Shown: positions 18,296 through 27,922, counted from the first letter of the stretch. The stretch: DNA of 64,000 nt from Bacteroidetes bacterium HGW-Bacteroidetes-4 (GCA_002840905.1 PHDD01000013.1:135075-199074); one strand, 5' to 3'. Notes: generated from the sequence alone by a model not told the origin. A program made the numbers and translations.

Positions 18296-19023
18296 TACGA
18301 ATATGGGAGCATTTTCTTCATAAGAAAAGTAAATTTAAACAGGTGTTCTCCTACCGGCACGGTAATCTTTATCAGCGGTGCATAATTCAAATTAAAATGC
18401 AAATCGCCACTGTGGTAATGCCCCGGAAAAATGGTTGTTTTTCGTATCACCGATTCCTGCCAATAAGGAACCCAATCGTACAGATTCATTAGTTATACTT
18501 CGGCATCCGAAATATTATGGGCATGAATCGCTCCCAGGGTTTTGTTTGCCGAACGCAGGGCTTCCTTTTTATCAACATTCTCCTCGGTATCTTTAATGGC
18601 AAAATCGGCAGCTAACCCAGCCACACTTCCCAACACACTAAAAGCCGCATTTCGGGTTATCCGTGCTTTTTCCTGTTTAATACGGGTATCCAGTTCCAGC
18701 AACTTATTTTCAGGGTTAATCGCTCCCACAAAATCCATCAACAACGAATCGTTTTTATATAAGTGAGCATACAGTATTGAGGGATCAATGTAAACCGCTT
18801 GTTCCGAGCCGTTCGACACTGTAATGGAAAAAACATACGAATGCTCCATGCGCTTTATGTACCCAAGTTCAACAGTTACACTATCGATGGTTTGCAATTG
18901 AAAAGCTGTACCCTGATTCCAGTAGGCAACATTTTCGGCCGGAGTTTCGAGGGTGTAGGTTTTGTAAACACCCACGCAGTAACTAAACAGGAGCGGGATA
19001 AACACAATTAATTTCCAGTTCAT
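18292..19023 (-). pseudogene. Envelope protein gene interrupted by an in-frame TAA
   Basis: ATG 19023 opens a 176-residue frame ending in a TAA at 18493-18495. Only one codon later the same frame continues for another 65 residues to 18292. Both halves look like one protein: the first has an N-terminal hydrophobic segment (LIVFIPLLFSYCVGV), beta strands about hydrophobic residues, and a helical region; the second begins DWVPYWQESVIRKTTIFPG and ends with the strands PLIKITVPVGEHLFKFTF, as expected for the C-terminus of such a protein. A single C-to-T change (CAA to TAA) would explain the break. The family is not recognised and function is unknown. Alternatives are a sequencing error or read-through. 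Confidence 0.7.
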
Positions 19024-19205
19024 AAGTTCTATGTTTTTAGTTAATTTAAAGGCATGCCTTTTCCCTTTCGATAATTCTCGATTACGGGGTAAAAACTAAA
19101 AAATTTTTGGTATGCTAACTGTTAATAAAACAGCTTATCACAAGCGAACCCTACCTTAGGTAAGTACACTATCAATAGTTCATTCCGTTTAATTAAACAC
19201 CTTAC

Positions 19206-19238
19206 CCTCCGCCTGCCAGGGAAATATCCCCGGGGAGG
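19206..19238 (-). terminator. GC-rich imperfect hairpin downstream of the serine hydrolase
   Basis: CCTCC pairs with GGAGG, and an inner CC-GGG pairs with CCC-GG around AAATAT, with one bulge. It lies about 30 bases past the hydrolase stop codon and lacks a T run, so termination is only possible. Confidence 0.35.
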
Positions 19239-19268
19239 ATTCTCGGGAAACCCCATGACATCATTAAT

Positions 19269-20423
19269 TTATTCCGAATAAGCGTCGAGTAGTTGTTTTG
19301 CTGTCTCCAAATAAAAAAAGGAATCCATGGTGTGGTGGTTTTTACGTTCCTCGCTGCGCTTATGTCCCAAGCGAACCACAACGGCATTTTCGTGCGGAAG
19401 CACAAAAACATACTGGCCTAAGATTCCCCTCATATAAGGCACCGGGTTTCCATCCAAATGTTGAATCCACCACTGAAACCCGTAATAGTCAATGGGGTTT
19501 CCGGTTTCGTCGAGCAGATAAGCGGCCGGGCTTACCGATTGTCTTACATATTCGGGCGACAATAACGTATCTCCGTTCCAGGTTCCCTGGTTCAGCACCA
19601 GCTGTCCCCAACGGGCAAAATCGCGTGCATTCGAGTTAAAACAGCAGTAGGCTTTTTCGGTTCCGTTTTCCGAATCGAGGCACCACAAAGCCGGATTCAC
19701 TGCGCCCATGGGTCTCCAGAATTTTTCAGCGGCATAATCGGCCACTTTTTTCCCGGTTGCCTGCTCAATCACCATAGCAAGCAACTGGGTATTCCCGCTT
19801 AAATACTTGAATTCGAAGCCGGGTTTTTCAACCACCTGCAACGAATAAATCAGTTCTTTAATGGCCGTTCCGTAGTATGCTTCGGTGGTTGTATTAAATA
19901 AGGAGCCGTAGCTTTCGTCCCAATTCAGGCCCGAGCTCATGGTGAGCACCTGCCTCAGGGTAAGTTCCTTAGTGGTGGGAGTATCAAATTCCTTTACAAA
20001 GTTGGCCACGGGTTCATCAATACTCTGAATAAACCCGTCGTCGATGGCGGCACCCACCAAAAAACCCACGATACTTTTGGCCATCGAGAAGGAATTGGTA
20101 AGCGACTGCGGGCCATAGCCATCCCAATACTGTTCAAAGATTACTTTTTTATCTTTTATAACCAGGAAAGCAATGGTTTGCCATTCGTTAAACTTTTCGA
20201 GCGCAGCTGCGTCGAGGTTGTAATTGGCAAGTTTTGTATCGGTTTCCCACTCCTGGGGAGTTCCAACAGCCACTTCACGATTATGAAATATTGTATAATC
20301 ATCGATACCCACTTTTTGATAAATTAAAGCGCGCTGGGCATATCGGGGCAACGAAAAATAAGCTACAAGAATTACGGCTACAATGGCTCCGGCTATTACT
20401 ATTCTTTTGGTCGACTTTTTCAT
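19269..20423 (-). CDS. Beta-lactamase-fold serine hydrolase, membrane-anchored
   Basis: A class C beta-lactamase/penicillin-binding-like hydrolase. One N-terminal membrane segment (IVIAGAIVAVILVAYFSL, residues about 8-25) anchors it with the enzyme in the periplasm. The catalytic SxxK motif is SMAKS in NSFSMAKSIVGFLVG; the second motif is YLSGN (Tyr-x-Ser/Asn type) in FKYLSGNTQLLAMVIEQ. The C-terminal HHTMDSFFYLE replaces the classical KTG box. DFARWGQLVLN and SGLNWDESYG are typical of the family. Length (384 aa) is normal. The substrate is unknown (esterase, amidase or peptidase) and antibiotic resistance should not be inferred. Confidence 0.87.
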   Translation of the reverse strand: MKKSTKRIVIAGAIVAVILVAYFSLPRYAQRALIYQKVGIDDYTIFHNREVAVGTPQEWETDTKLANYNLDAAALEKFNEWQTIAFLVIKDKKVIFEQYWDGYGPQSLTNSFSMAKSIVGFLVGAAIDDGFIQSIDEPVANFVKEFDTPTTKELTLRQVLTMSSGLNWDESYGSLFNTTTEAYYGTAIKELIYSLQVVEKPGFEFKYLSGNTQLLAMVIEQATGKKVADYAAEKFWRPMGAVNPALWCLDSENGTEKAYCCFNSNARDFARWGQLVLNQGTWNGDTLLSPEYVRQSVSPAAYLLDETGNPIDYYGFQWWIQHLDGNPVPYMRGILGQYVFVLPHENAVVVRLGHKRSEERKNHHTMDSFFYLETAKQLLDAYSE

Positions 20424-20507
20424 AAAATCACAGTTTTAATTTTTTTGGTAAAGCAGGAACTAAGATAATAATAAATAGCTGCCCCAATGAACTATTCGCT
20501 GTAAAAG

Positions 20508-20537
20508 TTGTAATATGCTATCGATAATGTATTTTTG
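20508..20537 (+). promoter_or_regulatory. Promoter for the PHP-domain gene
   Basis: TTG at 20508-20510, a 19-base spacer and TATTTTTG at 20530-20537. Transcription would begin near 20544, leaving a leader of about 105 bases before ATG 20650. Confidence 0.5.
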
Positions 20538-20649
20538 GTATTTTAAAAACAACAACATGTAACAGACCTGGTATAATTCGATTCATTGAACAATTTACCC
20601 GCAAATAACTATTGTACCTGTTAAACGCTTAAGTAAAAATTATTAACCG

Positions 20650-21843
20650 ATGAAAAAAATTGCAAAAATCATTCTGGGAATAGTGTTGGGATTGTTTCTA
20701 TTAGGCACCCTGCCCTATTACCAAACCCGGATTTATGATTTTTCGGAGCCGCAACCTTTTTCAGGCGATGCTTTTTATAATCCTTACCAAAAACTGGGCC
20801 CGCATTGGGTTAAAGCCAATTTTCATGCCCATTCCATACTGCATTTTGGCCTGGCCAATGGTGACAATACCCCCGAAGAAATGTATGCCGTTTACGATTC
20901 AATGAATTACGACCTTCCCTGTATATCGAATTACAACAGCATTTTGCCCGACACCTACAACCGCAAGCTATACCTGAGCGCTTACGAACATGGGTTTAAC
21001 GGCGGAGCCATCCATCAGCTGGTGTTAAATAATAAAGAGCCTGTGAAATTCTATTTCCCTTTTTGGCAAAGCCTGCACCACAAACAAACCGTGCTGGAAC
21101 AACAAAAAAGTACGGATAATATAATTGTACTGGCTCATCCTAATTATAAAACAGGGTACAGTGTCAACGACCTGGCCTACCTGAGCCATTACGATATGTT
21201 TGAAGGCATCAGTGCGCGGGCTTCATCTATTAACTTATGGGATGTTGCGCTGAGCCATGGCCATGCCGTATGGGTTTCGGGAAACGACGATGCCCACAAC
21301 ACCCGCTTTGGGGTGTGCGGCGTTTGCTGGAACATGATCAATGCCGACAGTTTAAGCCCGGAATCCCTGATTGATAACCTTAAAAAAGGAAGGTCTTATG
21401 CAACCCGTGGCTGGATTGGTCAGGAAATGAATCAACTGGTTTCCCTATCGGTCGACTCAAATGTTTATTCCCTGGTACTTAAACACGCTTCCGATTCCAT
21501 CATTCTTAAAAGCGATGGGGGAAAAATAGTGGCTGTAGCTACGCAAACCAATCGCATCAGCTATACCATACCAGCTGAAGACTCGTACGTACGCGCCGAG
21601 ATTTTTGATACCGAATCGTGGAATACCTATACAAAGACCTATCTGAATCCGGTTATCCGGACGCCCAACGGCCAGTTAAGCAAACACGGCAATACAGCCG
21701 AAGTAAACCGGTTTAAAACTTACGCTTGGCGCGGAGGATTGTTGCTGTTTCACCTGCTGTTTATCGGGCTCATTTATTATTTTTACAAAAAAAACGCCCT
21801 TAGGCGTATAGCCCAAAAAATTAATTTCAAGATAATCTGGTAG
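20650..21843 (+). CDS. Membrane-anchored PHP-domain metallohydrolase-like protein
   Basis: N-terminal membrane segment (IAKIILGIVLGLFLLGTL) and a second near the C-terminus (GLLLFHLLFIGLIYYFY) flank a PHP-like domain. The HxH metal motif is in KANFHAHS; later candidate ligands are in VLAHPNYK and in SGNDDAHN (the DxH pair of the PHP family), followed by GRSYATRGW. PHP enzymes are metal-dependent phosphoesterases, but this membrane-bound type has no assigned substrate. The domain would face the periplasm if the first segment is a signal anchor. It has its own promoter and is followed by the 42-bp repeat array. Confidence 0.72.
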   Translation: MKKIAKIILGIVLGLFLLGTLPYYQTRIYDFSEPQPFSGDAFYNPYQKLGPHWVKANFHAHSILHFGLANGDNTPEEMYAVYDSMNYDLPCISNYNSILPDTYNRKLYLSAYEHGFNGGAIHQLVLNNKEPVKFYFPFWQSLHHKQTVLEQQKSTDNIIVLAHPNYKTGYSVNDLAYLSHYDMFEGISARASSINLWDVALSHGHAVWVSGNDDAHNTRFGVCGVCWNMINADSLSPESLIDNLKKGRSYATRGWIGQEMNQLVSLSVDSNVYSLVLKHASDSIILKSDGGKIVAVATQTNRISYTIPAEDSYVRAEIFDTESWNTYTKTYLNPVIRTPNGQLSKHGNTAEVNRFKTYAWRGGLLLFHLLFIGLIYYFYKKNALRRIAQKINFKIIW

Positions 21844-21886
21844 CAGATTCGGGTAAAAACCCATCGTAAAAATACTGTCTTTTTGC

Positions 21887-22178
21887 TCACAGGGCTCAAA
21901 CCAATGGTAAAAGCCAATGTTACCTGTGGAACAGAGCTAAAACCAATGGTAAAAGCAATGTTCCCATCGGAACAAAGCCCAAACCACTTGAAAAAGCTAT
22001 TGTTACCTAAGGAACAGAGCTAAAACCAATGGTAAAAGCATCTGTTCCCTTCGGCACAGAGCTCCAACCAATTGCATAAGCAATTGTCCCCTGGGAAACA
22101 GAGCCAAAACCACTTGAAAAAGTAATTGTCCCCCGGGGAACAAAGCTCAAACCACTTGCAAAAGCTCTGTCCGCACCG
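21887..22178. repeat. Seven-copy 42-bp imperfect tandem repeat
   Basis: Units begin near 21887, 21929, 21970, 22012, 22054, 22096 and 22138 and are 41-42 bases long. Each contains a variant of GAACAGAGC, then AAACCA(A/C)TTG or AAACCAATGG, AAAGC, and a T-G-T-T-C-C-like arm that pairs with the GGAACA of the next unit. So each junction can form a small hairpin. Five units are exactly 42 bases, a multiple of 3; the other two have 41. Translating the minus strand gives a 14-residue repeat of the AFTIGFSSVPKG type, but a stop and a frameshift interrupt it. It fills most of the 497-base gap between the PHP gene and the histidine kinase gene. Confidence 0.9.
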
Positions 22179-22340
22179 AATTATATAGTATAAATAAATA
22201 AAACACCTTGGCTCATCAAAACATCCAGGCCAAAAAAAAAAGATTTAACAAATAATTAAGAGTTTTTTGTCTTTAATTGTTAAATAAAAAGGTTATTTTG
22301 GTATCAATTATTTCAGTCAAACGCAGTAAAACCTTAGTAT

Positions 22341-24293
22341 TTGTTACAAACCAAAAGCAAAAACAGGCATAGAAGTCCGCTATACAGCACTAAGCATCTG
22401 ACAAAGGCAATACTGGTTATAGCCCTGTTTGTTTATGAGCCTATAAGGACATCCGGCATATCAGCGGATAGCCTTCAAGTGCAGGTTAACCAACAAATCG
22501 ACAGCAGCTTAAACTGGTCGAACCGAAATCCCAAGCGGGCTTTACAATTAGCCCGACAAGCCTTACAGACAGCAGACCAACACCGGTTATTGCGCGAAAA
22601 AGCCGACCTGTTGCGAATTATTGGCCTGGTTATGTTTTATAAAGTGGACTATTCGCAGGCTCTCGACTATTTTATGCAGAGCCGGGATTTGAGCCGGCAG
22701 ATAAATTACCTGAAAGGCGAAGCAGCCGCATTAAACAACCTATCGGTAGTTTATCAGGAACAAAAATTGTATGCGCAAACACTGCAGATGGATAGCACCG
22801 TATTAAAACTCCGACTGCAACTTGGAGACCCGGAACTTATAGCAGGTAGTTACAATAACCTGGCTGTATCGTTAGAATACTTAAACCAACCCCGCGAGGC
22901 CCTGCTAAACTATCACAAAGCGGTTAACATTTCAAAAGCTGACTGTCTCGAGGGTTCCTTAAGCCTGTACTTCAATAATATTGGAAAAATACACCTTGAA
23001 AATCAGCAACCCGATTCAGCTTATTTGTATTTTAACAAGAGCCTGGCTTTAAGCCAAAAGCTAAACAACTTACAGATGCAAACCAATGCCTTAACTTATC
23101 TGGGTACCTACTATATTCAGCAAAACCAAATCCAAAAAGCCATTGTGCACCTCGAAAAAAGCCTCGATATTGCCCAATCCATTGGCATTGTTTACGAAAT
23201 TGAATCGGCAGCCAAACAACTGCACCAGGCGTATGCTGCCATAGGTAATTATGACAGGGCTTATCAGGCCCACCTTTTGTATAAACAAATGGAAGACAGT
23301 GCCAACAACAGGGAGACCATGCAAAAAATACTACAGATTGAAAACGACCTAAAATTTAACAAAGAGCGCGAACTTGAAAATACACGGAACGCAAACAAAG
23401 CCCTCGAAAACCAGGTGGAACTTACCCGGCAAATGCAATTCAGGAACATGAGCTTGCTTTCAACATTGGCGCTTTTACTTATTTCTGTTATTATTTACAG
23501 AAGCTATCAGCGAAAAAGCCGGAACAATAGGGAGCTGAGAAAACAACAAACTCAGATACTGGAACAAAAAAAAGAAATTGAAGCGCAACGTGACAAAATT
23601 GAAGCACTCAACAACACCAAGGATAAATTTATGGCCATTATTGCCCACGACCTGCGAAATCCACTGGGAGGGGTTTATCGGCTGGCTGAAATGATGCTTT
23701 CCGATTTCGAAAACTTTGAAAAGAAAAAGATACGCTTATACACCGAACAAATATTTCATTCGTCAGAGAAAGCTTTTATTTTACTCGAAAACCTCCTGCA
23801 GTGGGCCATGGTACAATTAGGAAAAGCCACCGTAAAACCCGAAGCCATAAATATTATTGACGTTTTGCACGACAATGTGGCCTTATTAAACAGCCTGACC
23901 TGCCAAAAACAAATTTCATTAACCTTTTCAAATTGCGATAATTGCATGATATTAGGCGACCGCCAAATGGTGAACACCATTGTTCGCAACATTTTGTCGA
24001 ATGCCGTAAAATTTACACCGCCAAAAGGTTCCATAAAAATATTTACCCACGAAGAACCCGATTTCTGGACCATCGGGGTAAAAGATTCCGGCATTGGCAT
24101 TGCTCCTGACCACCTGCCCCATTTATTTAAACTATCGGAACAATCGAAAAAGATTGGAAACTCAAAAGAAAAAGGAACCGGGCTTGGACTCGTTCTGTGT
24201 AAAGAATTTATTGACTTAAACAAAGGAAAACTGAGCGTTGAAAGCCAACCCGACAAAGGCTCAACATTTTACATCACCCTTCCAAAAGTTTAA
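22341..24293 (+). CDS. TPR-containing sensor histidine kinase
   Basis: An envelope sensor kinase. A hydrophobic N-terminus (KAILVIALFVYEP) is followed by TPR units at about 60-320 (ALNNLSVVYQEQ, GSYNNLAVSLEYLNQP, YFNNIGKIHLENQQPDSA, ALTYLGTYYIQQNQ) in the periplasm. A membrane segment (SLLSTLALLLISVIIY, about 370-385), a coiled coil and a HisKA domain follow (FMAIIAHDLRNPLGG, phosphoacceptor His). The ATPase domain shows N, G1 and G2 boxes: VRNILSNAVKFT, VKDSGIGIAPDH and GTGLGLVLCKEF. There is no ATG before the catalytic part; the only start in the first residues is a TTG at 22341, with a stop at 22335. No response regulator is adjacent; the next gene is a TonB-type receptor. Confidence 0.88.
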   Translation: MLQTKSKNRHRSPLYSTKHLTKAILVIALFVYEPIRTSGISADSLQVQVNQQIDSSLNWSNRNPKRALQLARQALQTADQHRLLREKADLLRIIGLVMFYKVDYSQALDYFMQSRDLSRQINYLKGEAAALNNLSVVYQEQKLYAQTLQMDSTVLKLRLQLGDPELIAGSYNNLAVSLEYLNQPREALLNYHKAVNISKADCLEGSLSLYFNNIGKIHLENQQPDSAYLYFNKSLALSQKLNNLQMQTNALTYLGTYYIQQNQIQKAIVHLEKSLDIAQSIGIVYEIESAAKQLHQAYAAIGNYDRAYQAHLLYKQMEDSANNRETMQKILQIENDLKFNKERELENTRNANKALENQVELTRQMQFRNMSLLSTLALLLISVIIYRSYQRKSRNNRELRKQQTQILEQKKEIEAQRDKIEALNNTKDKFMAIIAHDLRNPLGGVYRLAEMMLSDFENFEKKKIRLYTEQIFHSSEKAFILLENLLQWAMVQLGKATVKPEAINIIDVLHDNVALLNSLTCQKQISLTFSNCDNCMILGDRQMVNTIVRNILSNAVKFTPPKGSIKIFTHEEPDFWTIGVKDSGIGIAPDHLPHLFKLSEQSKKIGNSKEKGTGLGLVLCKEFIDLNKGKLSVESQPDKGSTFYITLPKV

Positions 24294-24542
24294 ACGTAAG
24301 CAAATGAATTAAAAAAACACCAATACTTGTAACCAATTCATAAATAAGCCGACTTGTAGCTGTTTTGCGTAAAAAAAAATATGTCGCAGCGCAAGTAATT
24401 TAGCTTCCTGTCGTCAGAATAAGCAGTAAAAAAAAAGAGATGAAAAAATGAGCATGATTGAGATTGGCGTTGTGACACCTGCAGGCAAATAAAACAAGGA
24501 GTTCTCAATCGAATCATGATCCTAAATTTAACCGTTGAATTA

Positions 24543-26984
24543 ATGAGAAAAATAGCAGTAATTGTTTTAGTCTTTACGTTTTTTCAAGTAAAAGCAAGCA
24601 ACACCGAAACATCAGCGCCCAAAAAGGGCGAAATTTATGGAACCATTATCGATGCAAACACCAAACGCTTTGTTGAGTACGCCACCGTGGCCTTGTATTC
24701 GCAGGATGACAAATTAATTACGGGGGGCATTTCCGACAGCGAAGGCTATTTCCGCTTAAAAAATACACCGTCCGGAACCTATAAAATCACCATCACCTTT
24801 ATGGGATACAAAACCCTCGATGTTCCCAACATTAAAATAACGCCCGAAACCAAAGAAGTCGATTTGGGAAATATTCTGTTGCATCCCAATGTAAAAGAAA
24901 TTGAAGCGGTGAACGTGGTGGCCGATCAGGCCTCGGTGCAATACCGAATCGATAAAAAAGTGGTTAACGTTAGTCAGCAACTTACAGCCAAATCGGGAAC
25001 CGCTGTCGATATTCTCGAAAATGTTCCTTCGGTAAAAGTCGATATCGAGGGCAATGTGACCTTGCGCGGAAGCAGTTCGTTTACCGTTTTAATCGACGGA
25101 CGACCTACTGCTTTGGAGCCCAGCGATGCACTAAGCCAGATTCCGGCCGGTGCCATTGAAAATATTGAAATAATTACCAACCCATCGGCCAAATACGAAC
25201 CCGACGGAACTTCAGGTATTGTAAACATCATTACCAAAAAGAACCGCCTGAATGGAATTTCGGGTATAATTAATGCCAACGTGGGTAACCAGGAACGCTA
25301 TGGTGCCGATTTTACCCTGGATTGGCGTCAGGAAAAATGGCATTTTTATCTGGGTGGCGACTACAATCACATGACCCGCACCGGAACCAACAAATTAAAC
25401 CGCTGGTCGAAACTACCTGCCTCCGATTCAACATTTTATACCGTGTCGAATGGCGAATTCTTACGCAAACGTGAATCGGCCAGTTTTAACGGTGGAATCG
25501 ACTGGTCGTTTACCGATAACGATGTGATCGGCCTGAATATAAATGCAGGAATCCGCGATATGGGTGGTAGCTCAACCCGCAATTATTCTCAATGGTACGA
25601 TTTGGGAACCGACACCTCGCATTACATTACCGATGAAAACTCGATCCGTGGAGGAAGTTTTATTTCGGCTACGCTCGATTACAAGCATACGTTTAATGGC
25701 AAAAAAGAACACTACCTGCAAGCACAGTTTTACAAAAGCTATCGCGATATGAGCGAAGAATCCGAAAACTATTCGCGGCTGTTCGACCAAAGCATTTTTG
25801 AAGGCAAACGAACCACCGAAGATGGCCCCTCAGACGATCACCGCATTAAGATCGATTACTCACAACCCTTGGATTGGGGCGGAAAATTTGAAAGCGGGTT
25901 CCATGCGAATCTCGATAACAGTCCCGAACACACCACCTTGCAGGAATACAATACAGCCACTCAGACATTTGATCCGGCACCGGACCAGTTCGACAATAAA
26001 ACCACCTACCAGCGCAATACCTATGCAGCTTACGGTATTCTTGGCGGCGAATGGGGCGATTTTGGTTACCAGGCAGGCTTGCGCATGGAATATACCTATC
26101 AGTTACTGGAACTGGTTAAAACCGGCGAATCGTATAAAATTGATCGCCCCGACTTTTTTCCAACCCTGCACTTCTCGTACAACCTGCCTGCCGACCAACA
26201 AACCATGATTAGTTACACCCGTCGGATTGAACGCCCCAGAGGCTGGTACCTGGAACCGTTTATTACCTACATGGATGCCAACAATGTACGTCAGGGTAAT
26301 CCCGGTTTAATTCCCGAATATGTGAACTCCATGGATTTGGGTTATCAGAAAAAATTCAAGCAGAATTTTGTTTCCGTCGAAGCCTATTACCGCGTAACCC
26401 AGAACAAAATTGAACGAATTCACCAGCCATACAACGACGAAGGGGTTTGGTTGCAAACCTTCGAAAACATTGGAACCGATTACGCGCTCGGCGTTGAACT
26501 TATGGCCAATCTAAACCCTGCCAAATGGTACACCACCAACCTTATGACCGACCTTTACGACTACCGTTTAAAAGGAACATTGAGCGATAGCACCATAAAC
26601 CAGCACGATTTTAGCTGGACAGCCCGGTGGAACAACACCTTTAAGGCAGGGCCCAATACCCGGTTCCAGTTCGATGTATTTTACCGCAGTCCATCAGTAA
26701 CTGCCCAGGGCAGGTCCGAGGGATTCTTCTCGACAAGTGCCGCTGTAAAACAGGATTTCTTTAAACGCAAACTTTCGGCCACGCTGCAGGTACGCGATGT
26801 ATTTGGCACCTGGCAACACGAACACACTACTTACGGAGTTAATTCGTATGCCTACAGCTTATTTAAACCCAATTCACCTTTTGTAACCTTATCGCTCACC
26901 TACAAACTCAATAATTACAATAAAAAACGGAATGGAGGTGGCCAGGATACAGGTGGAGACATGGAAGAAGGCGGAGAATTTTAA
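24543..26984 (+). CDS. OMP_b-brl family TonB-dependent receptor
   Basis: Outer-membrane beta-barrel of the OMP_b-brl_3 type. Signal peptide at residues 1-20 (IAVIVLVFTFFQVKA). Residues about 30-115 are a carboxypeptidase-regulatory-like domain (GEIYGTIIDANTKR, GYFRLKNTPSGTYKITITFMGYK). The plug follows: TAVDILENVPSVKVDIEGNV, LRGSSSFTVLIDGRP, IENIEIITNPSAKYEPDGTSGIVNIITK. The barrel closes in SPFVTLSLTYKLN, then a Gly/Glu-rich tail. I start at ATG 24543, which begins a good signal peptide; an in-frame start nine codons upstream is less likely. No SusD partner, so the cargo is unknown. Possibly regulated by the adjacent kinase (inference from position). A strong terminator follows. Confidence 0.88.
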   Translation: MRKIAVIVLVFTFFQVKASNTETSAPKKGEIYGTIIDANTKRFVEYATVALYSQDDKLITGGISDSEGYFRLKNTPSGTYKITITFMGYKTLDVPNIKITPETKEVDLGNILLHPNVKEIEAVNVVADQASVQYRIDKKVVNVSQQLTAKSGTAVDILENVPSVKVDIEGNVTLRGSSSFTVLIDGRPTALEPSDALSQIPAGAIENIEIITNPSAKYEPDGTSGIVNIITKKNRLNGISGIINANVGNQERYGADFTLDWRQEKWHFYLGGDYNHMTRTGTNKLNRWSKLPASDSTFYTVSNGEFLRKRESASFNGGIDWSFTDNDVIGLNINAGIRDMGGSSTRNYSQWYDLGTDTSHYITDENSIRGGSFISATLDYKHTFNGKKEHYLQAQFYKSYRDMSEESENYSRLFDQSIFEGKRTTEDGPSDDHRIKIDYSQPLDWGGKFESGFHANLDNSPEHTTLQEYNTATQTFDPAPDQFDNKTTYQRNTYAAYGILGGEWGDFGYQAGLRMEYTYQLLELVKTGESYKIDRPDFFPTLHFSYNLPADQQTMISYTRRIERPRGWYLEPFITYMDANNVRQGNPGLIPEYVNSMDLGYQKKFKQNFVSVEAYYRVTQNKIERIHQPYNDEGVWLQTFENIGTDYALGVELMANLNPAKWYTTNLMTDLYDYRLKGTLSDSTINQHDFSWTARWNNTFKAGPNTRFQFDVFYRSPSVTAQGRSEGFFSTSAAVKQDFFKRKLSATLQVRDVFGTWQHEHTTYGVNSYAYSLFKPNSPFVTLSLTYKLNNYNKKRNGGGQDTGGDMEEGGEF

Positions 26985-27001
26985 CAGGAAAAACAACATT
27001 T

Positions 27002-27042
27002 AACAACCCCAATACAATAATCATAGTTGGGGTTGTTTTTTT
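27002..27042 (+). terminator. Strong terminator after the OMP receptor
   Basis: AACAACCCCAA and TTGGGGTTGTT arms with a 14-base loop and a T tail. Confidence 0.9.
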
Positions 27043-27106
27043 CACATACATGGTTCTTTCATGCTCAGCGAACTTTTCTATCTTTACACAGTAAAAAGGG
27101 AAAGCT

Positions 27107-27871
27107 ATGAAAATATCCATTGTGGGTTCGGGAAATGTGGCAACCAACCTGGCCATCAACTTAAAAGATGCCGGACATCGAATAATTCAAATAGCCGGAA
27201 CCAATGCAGCCGGGATAACCTCACTGGCTTACCGGGTAAATGCCACAGCCGTTAACGAATTGCAGCCAATCGATACATCCATCGATTTATTGCTGCTTTG
27301 TGTAAAGGATCAGGCCTTGGAACAAGTGGCCAATGCATTGCCAAAAAGTGACACCCTGGTAGTCCATACTTCAGGCAGTGTAGCCATCGATGTGCTGAAT
27401 AAATTCCGAAACCATGGCGTATTTTATCCACTTCAGACATTTTCAAAAGAACATGTAACCAGCCTGAATCAGGTTCCGTTTTGTATCGAAGCCAATACAA
27501 AAACAAACGAAGACCTGCTGTTAAACCTGGCCCATGAACTTGGGGCAAAACACTTAATAATTAATTCGCAACAGCGGAAACAATGTCATGTAGCCGCAGT
27601 ATTTGCCAACAATTTCAGCAATCATATGTATGCCATTGCCGAATCAATTCTGCAAAAAGAAAACATTCCCTTTGAAGTGTTGAGACCATTAATCCAGGAA
27701 ACCGTCCGCAAAATTGAGTTCCTTTCTCCCAAAGATGCACAAACCGGTCCGGCTCGCCGGAACGATAAAGCAGTAATGGCCGATCACCTGAACCAACTAA
27801 AATCGGACAAATTAGAAAAAATATATAGATTTGTGAGCGAGAGTATCGCCAGCTATTATACCTTAAAATAA
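27107..27871 (+). CDS. Rossmann-fold plus DUF2520 protein
   Basis: Residues 1-130 are a Rossmann-like NAD(P)-binding domain (MKISIVGSGNVATNLA, LLLLCVKDQALEQV, LVVHTSGSVAIDVL, GVFYPLQTFSK). Residues 135-250 are the helical DUF2520 domain (AAVFANNFSNHMYAIAE, PARRNDKAVMADHL). The family resembles F420/NADP-dependent reductases of the ketopantoate reductase clan; activity is unproven. Length (254 aa) is typical. It begins a tight five-gene run with a KdsC-like HAD phosphatase, UbiA and Maf genes, an arrangement often kept in Bacteroidota (general knowledge). A purine-rich AAAAAGGGAAA precedes the ATG. Confidence 0.87.
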   Translation: MKISIVGSGNVATNLAINLKDAGHRIIQIAGTNAAGITSLAYRVNATAVNELQPIDTSIDLLLLCVKDQALEQVANALPKSDTLVVHTSGSVAIDVLNKFRNHGVFYPLQTFSKEHVTSLNQVPFCIEANTKTNEDLLLNLAHELGAKHLIINSQQRKQCHVAAVFANNFSNHMYAIAESILQKENIPFEVLRPLIQETVRKIEFLSPKDAQTGPARRNDKAVMADHLNQLKSDKLEKIYRFVSESIASYYTLK

Positions 27872-27922
27872 ACAGTAAATGCAGACGCCTGGTTGCTGCA
27901 TAATAAATTTAGCATAATACGA

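Noticed and set aside
19269-20423. Antibiotic-resistance beta-lactamase
   Set aside because: The family is broad, the KTG box is absent, and the protein is membrane-anchored like serine hydrolases of unknown substrate.
21887-22178. CRISPR array
   Set aside because: Units follow each other with no unique spacers and vary within each copy; no cas gene is present.
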